Assembly (NCBI GenBank): GCA_037147235.1
Contig: JBAWVO010000084.1
Span: 1 to 22,438 of the forward strand
Length of the DNA: 22,438 nucleotides
Direction of reading: 5' to 3'
Origin: JANXQG01 sp037147235
GTDB lineage: Bacteria; Planctomycetota; Planctomycetia; Pirellulales; Thermoguttaceae
The position numbers and the translations under genes are program-made. Under the pieces are notes generated by a model. The model saw only the letters and a list, made by a program, of their open reading frames with translations. It was not told where the DNA came from and did no database searches. Below are positions 1 to 7,379 of the stretch, one piece after another; position 1 is the stretch's first letter; each line of letters begins with the position of its first letter.

Positions 1-2345
1 TCGCCGTGAAGGAGGTGTTCAGGCCGGCGTTGATCGTCTGGGAGGTAGGCGCGGTTGTGACGTGGTCCACCGTCAACGTGGCCGGCGTGGTGGTTGCCGT
101 ACCGAAGATGTTGGTGAAGACCGCTTCGTACTGGTTGCCGCTCAGGTCGGCGGTCGCCCCGGTAATAGTCAGGGTCGTCGTCGTGACGCCACTATAAACT
201 ATGTCATTGGACAAGGAGACAAATCCGCTCCCTGTATTCACCATCCACTGCACGGTGGGGGTCGGGCTACCATTGGCCGTCGCCGTGAAGGTCGCCGTGT
301 TTTCTACATTGACCATGGAGGAAACCGGGCTCGTGGCCACGATCGGGGCGTAGTTTACCGTCAACGTGGCCGGGCTGCTCGTGAGAGTGCCGGCACCGTT
401 GGTGAAGACCGCCTCATACTGGTTGCCGTTCAGACCGGTGGTCGCCCCGGTGATCGTCAGGGTCGTCGTCGTGACGCCGCTATAAACTAAGTCATTGGAC
501 GACAAGAAGACGAATCCGCTCCCCGTATTCACCTTCCACTGGACCGTATCCGAACCGCTGGGGTTGGAGCTGATCGCCGTGAAGGTGGTGTTCTGACCGA
601 CGTCGATCGTCTGGGGGGTAGGCGCGGTCGCGACATAGTCCACCGTCAACGCGGCCGGCGCGGTGGTCGCCGAACCAATACTGTTGGTAAAGATGGCCTC
701 GTACTGGTTGCCGTTCATACCGGCGGTCGCCCCGGTGATAACCAGGGTTGTCGTCGTAGCGCCGCTATAAATTGTGTCATTGGACAAGGGGACAAATCCG
801 CTCCCCGCGTTCATCATCCACTGCACAGTGGGGGTTGGGCTGCCATTGGCCGCCGCGGTAAAGGTCGCCGTGTTTCCCGCATTGACCGTCGAGGCAACCG
901 GGCTCACGGTCACGATCGGGGCATAGTTTACCGTCAACGTGGCGGGACTGCTCGCGATCATGCCAGCGCTGTTGGTGAATACCGCCTCGTATTGGTTGCC
1001 GTTCATACCGGCGGTCGCCCCGGTGATGGTCAGGATCGTCGTCGTGACGCCACCATAAGTTGTGTCGTTGGACAAGAAGACGAATCCGCTCCCCGTATTC
1101 ACTTTCCACTGGACCGTATCCGAACCGCTGGGGTTGGAGCTGATCGCCGTGAAGGTGGTGTTCAGGCTGGCGTTGATCGTCTGGGAGGTAGGCGCGGTCG
1201 TGACATGGTCCACTGTCAACGTGGCCGGCGTGGTGGTCGCAAAACCGATGCTGTTGGTGAAGACCGCCTCGTACTGGTTGCCGCTAAGACCGGCGGTTGC
1301 CCCGGCAATGGCCAGGGTCGTCGTCGTGACGCCGCTGTAAACCGTGTCGTTGGACAAGGAGACGAATCCGCTCCCCGTATTCACCTTCCACTGCACGGTG
1401 GAGGCCGGATTGCCGCTCGTCGCCGCCGCCGTGAAGGTCGCCATGTTTCCCGCATTGACCGCCGAGGCAACCGGGCTCGCGGTCACAATCGGGGCATAGT
1501 TTACCGTCAGCATGGCCGCGCTGCTCGCGATCGTTCCGAGACTGTTGGTGAAGACCGCTTCGTATTGGTTGCCGTTCAGACCGGCGGTCGCCCCGGTGAT
1601 CGCCAGGGTCGTCGTCGTGACGCCGCCATAAATTGCGTCGTTGGACAGGGAGACGAATCCGCTCCCCGTATTCACCTTCCACTGAACCGTATCCGAACCG
1701 CTGGGGTTGGAGCTGATCGCCGTGAAGGAGGTGTTCAGGCCGGCGTTGATCGTCTGCGAGGCAGGCGCGGTCGTGACATGGTCCACCGTCAACGTGGCGA
1801 GGCTGCTCGTGAGAGTGCCGGTGCTGTTGGTGAAGACCGCCTCGTATTGGTTGTTGTTCAGACCGGCGGTCGCCCCGGTGACAACTAGGGTCGTCGCCGT
1901 GACGCCGCTATAAATTGCGTCATTGGACAAGGAGACGAATCCGCTCCCCGTATTCACCTTCCACTGGACCGTATCCGAACCGCTGGGGTTGGAACTGGCG
2001 GTCGTGAAGATGGCGTTCTGGCTGACGTTGATCGTCTGTGAGGTAGGCGCGGTCGTGACGTGGTCCACCGTCAACGTGGCTGGCGTGGTGGTCGCCGTAC
2101 CGAAGCTGTTGGTGAAGACCGCCTCGTACTGATTGCCGCTCAGACCGGCGGTCGCCCCGGTAATGGTCAGGGTCGTCGTCGTGACGCCGCTATAGACCGC
2201 GTCGTTGGACAAGGAGACGAATCCGCTCCCCGTATTCACCATCCATTGCACGGTGGAGGCCGGATTCGCGCTAGCCGCCGCCGTGAAGGTCGCCATGTTT
2301 CCTGCATTGACCGTGGAGGCAATCGGGTTCGTGGTCACGGTCGGC
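1..2345 (-). repeat. Tandem Ig-like domain repeats, 94-97 codons each, two subtypes
   Basis: A conserved block (plus-strand GTCRTTGGAC, encoding the SND residues) recurs near 203, 491, 776, 1064, 1346, 1637, 1919 and 2201, at intervals of 282-291 bp. Two linker subtypes occur. Type A reads like TTAPTSQTINAGLNTSF followed by SSNPSGSDTVQW; type B reads like PIVTASPVASTVNAGN followed by ANGSPTPTVQW. Reading in the gene's direction the order is B A A B A B A B A, the last copy running off the window. The copies are very similar at DNA level, which suggests recent duplication or gene conversion. Confidence 0.88.
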
Positions 2346-3316
2346 GCGGCCTCCGTGCCTTGTACGACGTTGATCGTCGAGATGGCGGCCGTACTCGTGG
2401 CCGTGCCGTCATTGATGACGATCGAGAGCGTGCGATCGCCCGCTTGAGCGGGCCATGCGGTGATGCCATACTTCACCGTTCGCAACACCGTCTGATAGTC
2501 CGCCACGTTCGCCACACCGGAGACGGTCAACACGTTATTGGCGTAGTTGGAGGTCAACAGCGTGCCCGTGGTGTCGGCCGACAACTGCTCGCTGCTGCCA
2601 TCCTGGGGGTTTTGGAGGGTTACGGTCATGGCCGTCAGCGTGGGGCTGTCGGCTGCGGTGAGTGTGGCGTTCGAGGAGACGACGGCCATCGCGGGCCCGC
2701 CGGTGGTATACGTGGCCGAGAAGCTCGAAATGCTACTACCGCCCGTTGTCGAAGAGGGCGCGGTGTGCAGGGTGGTCAAGAAATCCGTGAGCGAGCCGGT
2801 CGAGGCCATGAACATCCGCAGCGAGATCTGGTTCGTCTGCGCGCCCAGAATCGCAAAATTGTAATCCGTTGCGACCTGATCGGCCGCCAGGGTCACCTGG
2901 ATCTCGTTGCTGCCGGCGGTGCCGCCCGCCGAACCGACCGACAGCACGCCAACCGCAAGTTTCGACGACGGTGAAATCTGAATCTGATACGTGCCCGCTG
3001 CGAGGCCGTTGAAGCTATAGGCCCCACCCGCAAGGGTTTGGAACGGTCCCACGCCCGACACGTCGCTCAGGTTCCCCTGGCTTCCCACGCTCTTTAGCCG
3101 CACGGTCAGCCCGGCAAACCCCGCTTCATCGGCATCCTTGGTGCCAAAGTCGTGGACGTCGAGATACGCAAAACCGGAGAGGCCGCCAGTGACCGCCAGC
3201 AAGCGGCGAGATTCCAGCGGCTCGATCGCAATCCGACGCCCCCTTTTCTTCGTGGTGGAAACATTACGCTTGGCACGGGTGCCGCGAAACACTTTTGCAA
3301 GGAATTTCCGGATCAT
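1..3316 (-). CDS. Giant LEPR-XLL surface protein with Ig-like repeats (5' part; C-terminus outside window)
   Basis: The frame is open from an ATG at 3316 to the window edge, at least 1105 codons, with an in-frame stop just upstream at 3338-3340, so this ATG is the only in-frame one. The basic N-terminus ends in EPLESRRLLA at about residues 32-41, the LEPR-XLL-type motif of large planctomycete exported proteins. Residues 45-145 resemble a SdrD-B/collagen-binding-type beta domain (LTVRL, YSFNGLAAGTYQIQ). Residues about 200-320 resemble a cadherin-like domain (SPTLTAMTVTLQNPQDG, RTLSIVINDGTATS). From about residue 325 there are Ig-like repeats with cores such as TVQWKVNTGSGFVSLSND and TLTITGATAG, ending in NQYEAVFTNS. 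The likely role is an adhesin or structural surface protein; the ligand is unknown. I saw no frameshift: repeat spacings are all multiples of three. Shine-Dalgarno is weak. The family call is firm, the function is inferred. Confidence 0.85.
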   Translation of the reverse strand, partial: MIRKFLAKVFRGTRAKRNVSTTKKRGRRIAIEPLESRRLLAVTGGLSGFAYLDVHDFGTKDADEAGFAGLTVRLKSVGSQGNLSDVSGVGPFQTLAGGAYSFNGLAAGTYQIQISPSSKLAVGVLSVGSAGGTAGSNEIQVTLAADQVATDYNFAILGAQTNQISLRMFMASTGSLTDFLTTLHTAPSSTTGGSSISSFSATYTTGGPAMAVVSSNATLTAADSPTLTAMTVTLQNPQDGSSEQLSADTTGTLLTSNYANNVLTVSGVANVADYQTVLRTVKYGITAWPAQAGDRTLSIVINDGTATSTAAISTINVVQGTEAAPTVTTNPIASTVNAGNMATFTAAASANPASTVQWMVNTGSGFVSLSNDAVYSGVTTTTLTITGATAGLSGNQYEAVFTNSFGTATTTPATLTVDHVTTAPTSQTINVSQNAIFTTASSNPSGSDTVQWKVNTGSGFVSLSNDAIYSGVTATTLVVTGATAGLNNNQYEAVFTNSTGTLTSSLATLTVDHVTTAPASQTINAGLNTSFTAISSNPSGSDTVQWKVNTGSGFVSLSNDAIYGGVTTTTLAITGATAGLNGNQYEAVFTNSLGTIASSAAMLTVNYAPIVTASPVASAVNAGNMATFTAAATSGNPASTVQWKVNTGSGFVSLSNDTVYSGVTTTTLAIAGATAGLSGNQYEAVFTNSIGFATTTPATLTVDHVTTAPTSQTINASLNTTFTAISSNPSGSDTVQWKVNTGSGFVFLSNDTTYGGVTTTILTITGATAGMNGNQYEAVFTNSAGMIASSPATLTVNYAPIVTVSPVASTVNAGNTATFTAAANGSPTPTVQWMMNAGSGFVPLSNDTIYSGATTTTLVITGATAGMNGNQYEAIFTNSIGSATTAPAALTVDYVATAPTPQTIDVGQNTTFTAISSNPSGSDTVQWKVNTGSGFVFLSSNDLVYSGVTTTTLTITGATTGLNGNQYEAVFTNGAGTLTSSPATLTVNYAPIVATSPVSSMVNVENTATFTATANGSPTPTVQWMVNTGSGFVSLSNDIVYSGVTTTTLTITGATADLSGNQYEAVFTNIFGTATTTPATLTVDHVTTAPTSQTINAGLNTSFTA

Positions 3317-3369
3317 CGGTGGTCTCGCCCTGAAGAGTTACGGATGAGTCATTGCCCTAACAAGTCTCC

Positions 3370-3398
3370 ATTCTATCACCTCTTGCCAAAATTTCCAA
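3370..3398 (-). promoter_or_regulatory. Putative sigma70-type promoter of the giant surface-protein gene
   Basis: On the minus strand TTGGAA (3398-3393) lies 17 bp before TAGAAT (3375-3370), matching TTGACA/TATAAT at 4/6 and 5/6 positions with ideal spacing. The -10 is about 54 bp upstream of the ATG at 3316. This is a match by eye only. Confidence 0.45.
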
Positions 3399-3588
3399 AC
3401 CAATGCCACGCGAATAATTAGGAAATCTCGCATTTTTTTTCTAAAACCATGCCGGCTTTGCCGATTGCAACGCCCTCCCGGGTATTCTGCCTTCAAATCG
3501 CCAATCTTTCGACAGAAAAAGGAGGGACAGAAGCACGGGGAAGAAGGTAAGGAACTGCGGAAGGGGGGAAGATAAAGATTCCTGTTAC

Positions 3589-3622
3589 AAAAAAAGTGGG
3601 CGGCAGAAAGACTGCCGCCCAC
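3589..3622 (-). terminator. Rho-independent terminator of the PEP-CTERM gene
   Basis: GTGGGCGGCAG (3596-3606) and CTGCCGCCCAC (3612-3622) form a perfect 11-bp stem with a 5-nt loop. Read on the minus strand the stem is followed by seven T (complement of 3595-3589). It begins about 43 bp after the stop codon of the gene at 3666-5117. The rest of 3317-3665 holds only this terminator and the promoter at 3370-3398. Confidence 0.9.
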
Positions 3623-3665
3623 GGGCGATTTCAGAACAGGCGAGTATTCAAATCGGCTACATCTC

Positions 3666-5117
3666 TTATGCCGCCATCCTCATGGGCTTCCTGGAATTTT
3701 CGGGAACGGTGACTTTTGCGTTCTTTGCAGCCTTTCGCTTCCAAAAAGCCCCGACTGCCAAGCAGACCATGCCGCCGGCGAGCAAGCCGAGGGTACCCGG
3801 TTCGGGAACCACGGCAAAAATGCCGCTACCGTAATTCAAGACGGCCCAGGCCGTATTGGTGGTGGTGTCGACACCCCAACTGCCACGCAATTCATCAAGG
3901 CTTTTCTCGTAGTAGTAATGTTGTGGGTTGCCATCATAACTCGAATTAAGAAAAGACTGGAAGGATCCCTTGAAAGGCTTAAGAGGGTCGCGGTGGCCGG
4001 TCCCCGCCGGACCTATATAAGGACCCGCATATTCTCCCACGGCAGGTTGAGTCGTATAGTGCCAAAATGTATCCCCGGTGTAGCTATCATAAGTGGAGGT
4101 AGAGACAGAATGTGCTACATTGCGGGCGACCGCATTGGTCCATAATGTGTTTCCGTTAAGGTTAGTAAGCACTCCCAGGTAGAGTTCATTTTTTGCAATA
4201 TCCGCAATCTGATCTCCCGGGGTCTCGATTTCGTTGGAGTAGCTCATCTGCAAGACATAATCGATACCAGTCGCTTGACCCGACATTTTCAGCACATCAC
4301 TTGCCAAATAGGCGGCACCACCAGTGATCTGATCAGAAGTACCGGAACCTCTCTTCATTTCGTTCGGGCTACGTGTACGCCATTGGAGCGTGATCCCGGT
4401 GGAACCGGAGGCAGGAAAAAAGGTACCGGCAATAATCGCTGCGTCGGTGCCGGGGCTATAGAGGGTACCTGAGCCTGAGGACGGGAGGTAGATGTTAAGA
4501 TTACCGTTGTGGTCGTACGGATCAGTCGTCGCACTCGTAGCCAAAGCACCGTAATTACCGAGAACCTTGCTTGCAACATAAAAGCTGTTGAGATTTTGAT
4601 TATAAAGCCCGGTCGCCGGCTGAGTCCCGGTCGCCGGCTGAGGCCCGGACGGCTGAATGCTATAACCTGGATTATTTCGGTCATTGCCGTTCGGGTAGTA
4701 CGTGCCGAGGCTCCCACTGGTAGCGTTTATCGCATAATCCCGCCTAGAGGTGCCCTCTGGACTAAGAAGAGTGCCCGATGACACAGACCAAGTAGGCGTC
4801 ACCGTTGGAGTCCCCGAGAAGCTGAAGCTCTGGCCGCTGGTCATTGACATCGTGACCGCCCCTCCCCAATTCTGCGGGAGCGACGGATCAACTCCGATTG
4901 CTGCCGTCGTATTGCTCCAAATTGTAGCCCCACTCGAAGCCCAAGGAACCCCGGCCTGCCCCCATGCTGTTGTTGCTGTGCCTCCTGACGGGTACGGCAA
5001 TGCTCCAGGCACAGAAGACGCCGCCACCGCTACCGCCCCCCAAGCCATGAGGCCGCCAAGCACCGCAACGCGCACAAATCCATTTGTCGTCATCTTACTC
5101 GCCCAATCCTTCGACAT
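3666..5117 (-). CDS. PEP-CTERM sorting-signal surface protein
   Basis: The 483-residue product starts with a signal peptide (hydrophobic stretch about residues 15-33, ending AVAVAA). It ends with a PEP-CTERM signal: VPEPGTLGLLAGG (PEP at 438-440), a hydrophobic helix to about 459, then basic KRKAAK. PEP-CTERM proteins are recognised by an exosortase and exported or anchored at the surface; no exosortase gene is visible here. The middle is rich in Ser, Thr, Gly, Asn and Tyr and has no domain I recognise, apart from a short duplicated PATG-QPATG segment near residue 160. The tail after the basic cluster, about 21 residues ending KPMRMAA, is longer than usual for this signal. The start is supported by GAGGAG 8 bp upstream. 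It appears monocistronic, with its own terminator. Function beyond surface location is unknown. Confidence 0.85.
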   Translation of the reverse strand: MSKDWASKMTTNGFVRVAVLGGLMAWGAVAVAASSVPGALPYPSGGTATTAWGQAGVPWASSGATIWSNTTAAIGVDPSLPQNWGGAVTMSMTSGQSFSFSGTPTVTPTWSVSSGTLLSPEGTSRRDYAINATSGSLGTYYPNGNDRNNPGYSIQPSGPQPATGTQPATGLYNQNLNSFYVASKVLGNYGALATSATTDPYDHNGNLNIYLPSSGSGTLYSPGTDAAIIAGTFFPASGSTGITLQWRTRSPNEMKRGSGTSDQITGGAAYLASDVLKMSGQATGIDYVLQMSYSNEIETPGDQIADIAKNELYLGVLTNLNGNTLWTNAVARNVAHSVSTSTYDSYTGDTFWHYTTQPAVGEYAGPYIGPAGTGHRDPLKPFKGSFQSFLNSSYDGNPQHYYYEKSLDELRGSWGVDTTTNTAWAVLNYGSGIFAVVPEPGTLGLLAGGMVCLAVGAFWKRKAAKNAKVTVPENSRKPMRMAA

Positions 5118-5204
5118 TATCGACTCTCCTCAAGGGATAAATGACCGGCAAACTTCGCACCGACGTCCGTCACTGCTGCGTTAAATTTGCCAACCGATCC
5201 GTAG

Positions 5205-5249
5205 TTCTGTCTTTGCCAATCAGTCTTCTGCCTAATTCTGTCTTCTGCC
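5205..5249. repeat. Iteron-like direct repeats upstream of the PEP-CTERM gene
   Basis: GTCTTCTGCC occurs at 5223-5232 and again at 5240-5249, a 17-bp period, and a diverged copy (TTCTGTCTTTGCC) sits at 5205-5217. They lie about 90-130 bp upstream of the PEP-CTERM start codon. They could be an operator for a regulator or simply a degenerate simple repeat; I cannot tell which. Confidence 0.5.
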
Positions 5250-5419
5250 GAGTTTACCTCCGAGACAAACACCAGCCATCAAAACCATCACATCTTGCGC
5301 GAATACTGTAAAACTTAAAAAACACTCAACATTACGTACGCGGCAACGGGTCCGCAACCCACCCTGCCTTCGCAATTAAATTCTTTCCATGCTGAGATTA
5401 TTGCACATCTCTACAAGCC

Positions 5420-5489
5420 TGTCTACGGACGATCTGTGGACGATCTGTGGAAGCTCTGTGGAAGCTCTGTGGAAGCTCTGTGGAAGCTC
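5420..5489. repeat. 11-bp tandem repeat array
   Basis: GATCTGTGGAC and GATCTGTGGAA at 5431-5452 are followed by three perfect copies of GCTCTGTGGAA (5453-5485), then a decayed copy (GCTCGCCGG) and a decayed copy before the array (5420-5430). The array is in noncoding DNA. An open frame across it (5389-5979, plus) is not convincing as a gene. Confidence 0.8.
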
Positions 5490-5630
5490 GCCGGTTTTTG
5501 GGTGTTTTTTACAGCCAACAATGGGGTCAGCTTCCCTCAGTGGGGGAGGTCACTGCAAAAATTCCGAAATTGACAAAAAATTATGGGGCGAAAACATGCT
5601 AGCAATGCATGTTCGTAGAACGGAATTTGA

Positions 5631-5736
5631 GTTCGGCGAGGGTCTCCTGACCCCGCCGAATCGTCGGACCGAAGGTCTCCCGGTAAATTGGAGACCTCCG
5701 GTCGGCGGTGTGGCTCGGTCGGAGACCGGCCAGAAC
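5631..5736 (+). repeat. Structured dispersed repeat, copy 1 (about 106 bp)
   Basis: This segment matches 10514-10619 in the same orientation with about 8 mismatches in 106 bp, by eye. It contains four GGTCTCC/GGAGACC words that nest into one structure. The inner stem is GACCGAAGGTCTCC against GGAGACCTCCGGTC around a CGGTAAATT loop (one mismatch here). The outer stem pairs GGTCTCC-T-GACC with GGTC-GGAGACC, and CCGCCGA can pair with TCGGCGG between them. Upstream similarity (AACATGCT-GCA-TGC) suggests the full unit starts near 5593. It sits downstream of the Tad-like genes, in noncoding DNA. Confidence 0.85.
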
Positions 5737-5742
5737 AGGCTG

Positions 5743-5836
5743 CGACCCCTTCGGGGTCGTCGGTTTTTCTGGATCCGTATCGTACCCCGGGTTTCGCTGC
5801 GCGACCCGGGGCTAATAGCTGGAACCCCTTCGGGGT
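5743..5836. repeat. Cluster of three GC-rich hairpins (REP-like, possible bidirectional terminators)
   Basis: Hairpin 1 is CGACCCC-TTC-GGGGTCG at 5743-5759, followed on the plus strand by TTTTT at 5764-5768. Hairpin 2 pairs CCCCGGGT (5785-5792) with ACCCGGGG (5804-5811). Hairpin 3 is ACCCC-TTC-GGGGT at 5824-5836. All lie just after the stop of the TadD-like gene and could end its transcription, although no long T run follows on the minus strand. Together with the neighbouring repeats they account for most of the gene-free stretch 5118-5882. Confidence 0.7.
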
Positions 5837-5882
5837 ACATTCATCCTGCGGATTTCAAAGACTCTTTTCCGCACAACAGAGA

Positions 5883-6824
5883 CTACTTAGCCGTCGCGCT
5901 GAGCCGCGCATTTCGGCTTGACATTGAGCGGTTTGGAGAAGGGGCGGGAGTTGTCGTTGCGGCTGCGGATGGTTCTTGACCCTGGCCGTTCTCCACGTAA
6001 GGCACCCATCGGATACCATCGCCGCTGGAGGTTTCCAGTTGGGCCAAACTGTCGGGATCGGTTTCGGCCAGTTCAAAGGCACGCAACGCCCGGCGTGCCC
6101 CATCGTGTGTCGGATCGATGGCCAGTGCCCGACGGAAACAGGCCTTGGCACCCTCGAAGTCATTGAGGGAAGACTTGACGAAGGCGAGGTTGAAGCAGGC
6201 GTCGGCGTCTCCGCCCGCCTTGCGGAACTCGTTCCATGCCTCTTCGGAACGGTTCTGGTGTCCGTAAACCAGCCCTAGATTATTGTGGTACATTGGCTCG
6301 GTTGGCCGCAGAGCGACGGCCTTGCGAATGGCACTTTCGGCCTTGTCCAATTTGCCTTGCAGGAAGAAGCTGTAGCCCAGATCGTTGAAAAGGGCCGGCT
6401 CGCGCTCCCCCGCCAAGAGGATCGCCTGCTGATAATTATCCTGGGCTTCGGAGTAGTGTTTCTGTCGATCGCAAATCTGCCCCAGGTGGTGATAGGCTTC
6501 GTAGCGCGTGGGGCACTGTTTGATGAGCTGCTGGTAATGTTTTTCGGCATCGGGGTAGCGTCGCGACTGTTCGAGTTCTGCCCCCTTGGCCAGGTCTCGC
6601 AGGTAATCGGCCATCGCACGGTTGTCGAGCTTGGCCTGTCCGGCCGAGGGTGGAGTCTTCGGGGCATCGTGCGTGGCCGACGGCGACGCGGCCCGGTTCT
6701 GGGTGGACTCCGAACCGGCAGGTTTCAATATGCCCTCCGGTATCGGCGATGAGAACCACGAGGAATTGAGCGTAGTACATCCGGTAACCGCCAGCAAGGC
6801 GAGGGGCAGTAGGCTGATTTTCAT
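5883..6824 (-). CDS. TPR lipoprotein, TadD-like
   Basis: The product has 313 residues. The ATG at 6824 is chosen because AAGGAG lies 9 bp upstream and the N-terminus then begins with a clean lipoprotein signal, MKISLLPLALLAVTGC, with the lipobox Cys at 16. Residues 20-70 are a Pro/Ser-rich linker. Residues about 75-245 form four to five tetratricopeptide repeats (for example EAYHHLGQICDRQKHYSEA, LFNDLGYSFFLQGKLDKAE and ACFRRALAIDPTH). The C-terminal 60 residues are low-complexity. TadD is the TPR lipoprotein of Tad pilus systems, and here the gene follows a secretin and a second lipoprotein, so a pilus-assembly role at the outer membrane is likely. The gap to the upstream gene is 25 bp. Other TPR lipoproteins (PilF-like) are possible. 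Confidence 0.8.
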   Translation of the reverse strand: MKISLLPLALLAVTGCTTLNSSWFSSPIPEGILKPAGSESTQNRAASPSATHDAPKTPPSAGQAKLDNRAMADYLRDLAKGAELEQSRRYPDAEKHYQQLIKQCPTRYEAYHHLGQICDRQKHYSEAQDNYQQAILLAGEREPALFNDLGYSFFLQGKLDKAESAIRKAVALRPTEPMYHNNLGLVYGHQNRSEEAWNEFRKAGGDADACFNLAFVKSSLNDFEGAKACFRRALAIDPTHDGARRALRAFELAETDPDSLAQLETSSGDGIRWVPYVENGQGQEPSAAATTTPAPSPNRSMSSRNARLSATAK

Positions 6825-6849
6825 GAGGGGACGCTCCTTGGTTTTTTCC

Positions 6850-7374
6850 CTATCGTCGCAGGCCGTTCGCTCCGCCAAAGCCGCCACGGCCCGAATCGCC
6901 GTAGTCTCCAATCGAGCGACCGCTCTCTAGGTAGACTCGCTCCGCCTCGGGTCCCAATAATCCTTCGGCGATGGCCGGGGCAATGACCACGCGAGCCTCG
7001 AGGTCTCGCAACCCCAACTCGGCAAAGCGATCGAGGATGGCCTGCCGCCGCGCGGCGTCCAGGGTGGGATTCTTGCGACTGGGAGTCTCTTCAATGACGA
7101 CGGGAAACGGCACGTGCCGCAGGCGCAGGGCCACCTGCACCAGGTGCTTCTGGCCGAGAACATTCAGTTTGGTCGATTCGCCGATGAACTCGTGGTCATA
7201 GAGAACAAACGACGAGGCCTGGGCATTGGTCATCTGGGTATCCCAGTGGGAGTCGGTCACCTGGCCCAGCGGGAAGGGACGATCGTGGGGAGGGCTGGGT
7301 TGTGCGCAACCCGATACACACAGACACACGATCAGCGATCCGAAGACGAATTCAGTGATGCCTTTTGTTTTCAT
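6850..7374 (-). CDS. Small lipoprotein in the Tad-like cluster (CpaD-like position)
   Basis: The product has 174 residues. The ATG at 7374 gives MKTKGITEFVFGSLIVCLCVSGC, a lipoprotein signal with the acylated Cys at 23. It lies 5 bp after the secretin stop codon, so translational coupling is likely, since no clear ribosome binding site is seen. A TTG at 7383 is in frame but less likely. The mature part is mixed alpha/beta (VQVALRLRHVPFPVVIEE, then an Asp/Arg-rich helix, LDAARRQAILDRFAELGL) and ends in a Gly-rich tail (GDSGRGGFGGANGLRR). Position and pattern recall CpaD or an OmpA-like periplasmic lipoprotein of Tad loci, but I do not see a diagnostic motif. The lipoprotein nature is firm, the CpaD link is inferred from context. 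Confidence 0.75.
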   Translation of the reverse strand: MKTKGITEFVFGSLIVCLCVSGCAQPSPPHDRPFPLGQVTDSHWDTQMTNAQASSFVLYDHEFIGESTKLNVLGQKHLVQVALRLRHVPFPVVIEETPSRKNPTLDAARRQAILDRFAELGLRDLEARVVIAPAIAEGLLGPEAERVYLESGRSIGDYGDSGRGGFGGANGLRR

Positions 7375-7379
7375 GGCTA

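Noticed and set aside
992..2974. Long plus-strand frames (992-1888 and 2060-2974) rich in Arg and Gly
   Set aside because: They are antisense to the Ig-repeat gene, have repeat-driven composition (GGRPGDGQ, RRRDAA) and no start signals. The minus-strand frame is uninterrupted and carries recognisable domains.
3338..3622. 94-codon minus-strand frame between the two surface-protein genes
   Set aside because: It starts inside the rho-independent terminator, lacks a ribosome binding site and overlaps the promoter region of the next gene.
5205..5489. Possible CRISPR array from the direct repeats
   Set aside because: Repeat units are 10-11 bp, contiguous or separated by 7 bp, without 25-40 bp unique spacers, and no cas gene is nearby.
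5389..5979. Open frame of 196 codons on the plus strand
   Set aside because: It runs through the 11-bp array, the 106-bp repeat, the hairpins and the 3' end of the TadD-like gene. It has no ribosome binding site and no domain; its translation is repeat-derived.
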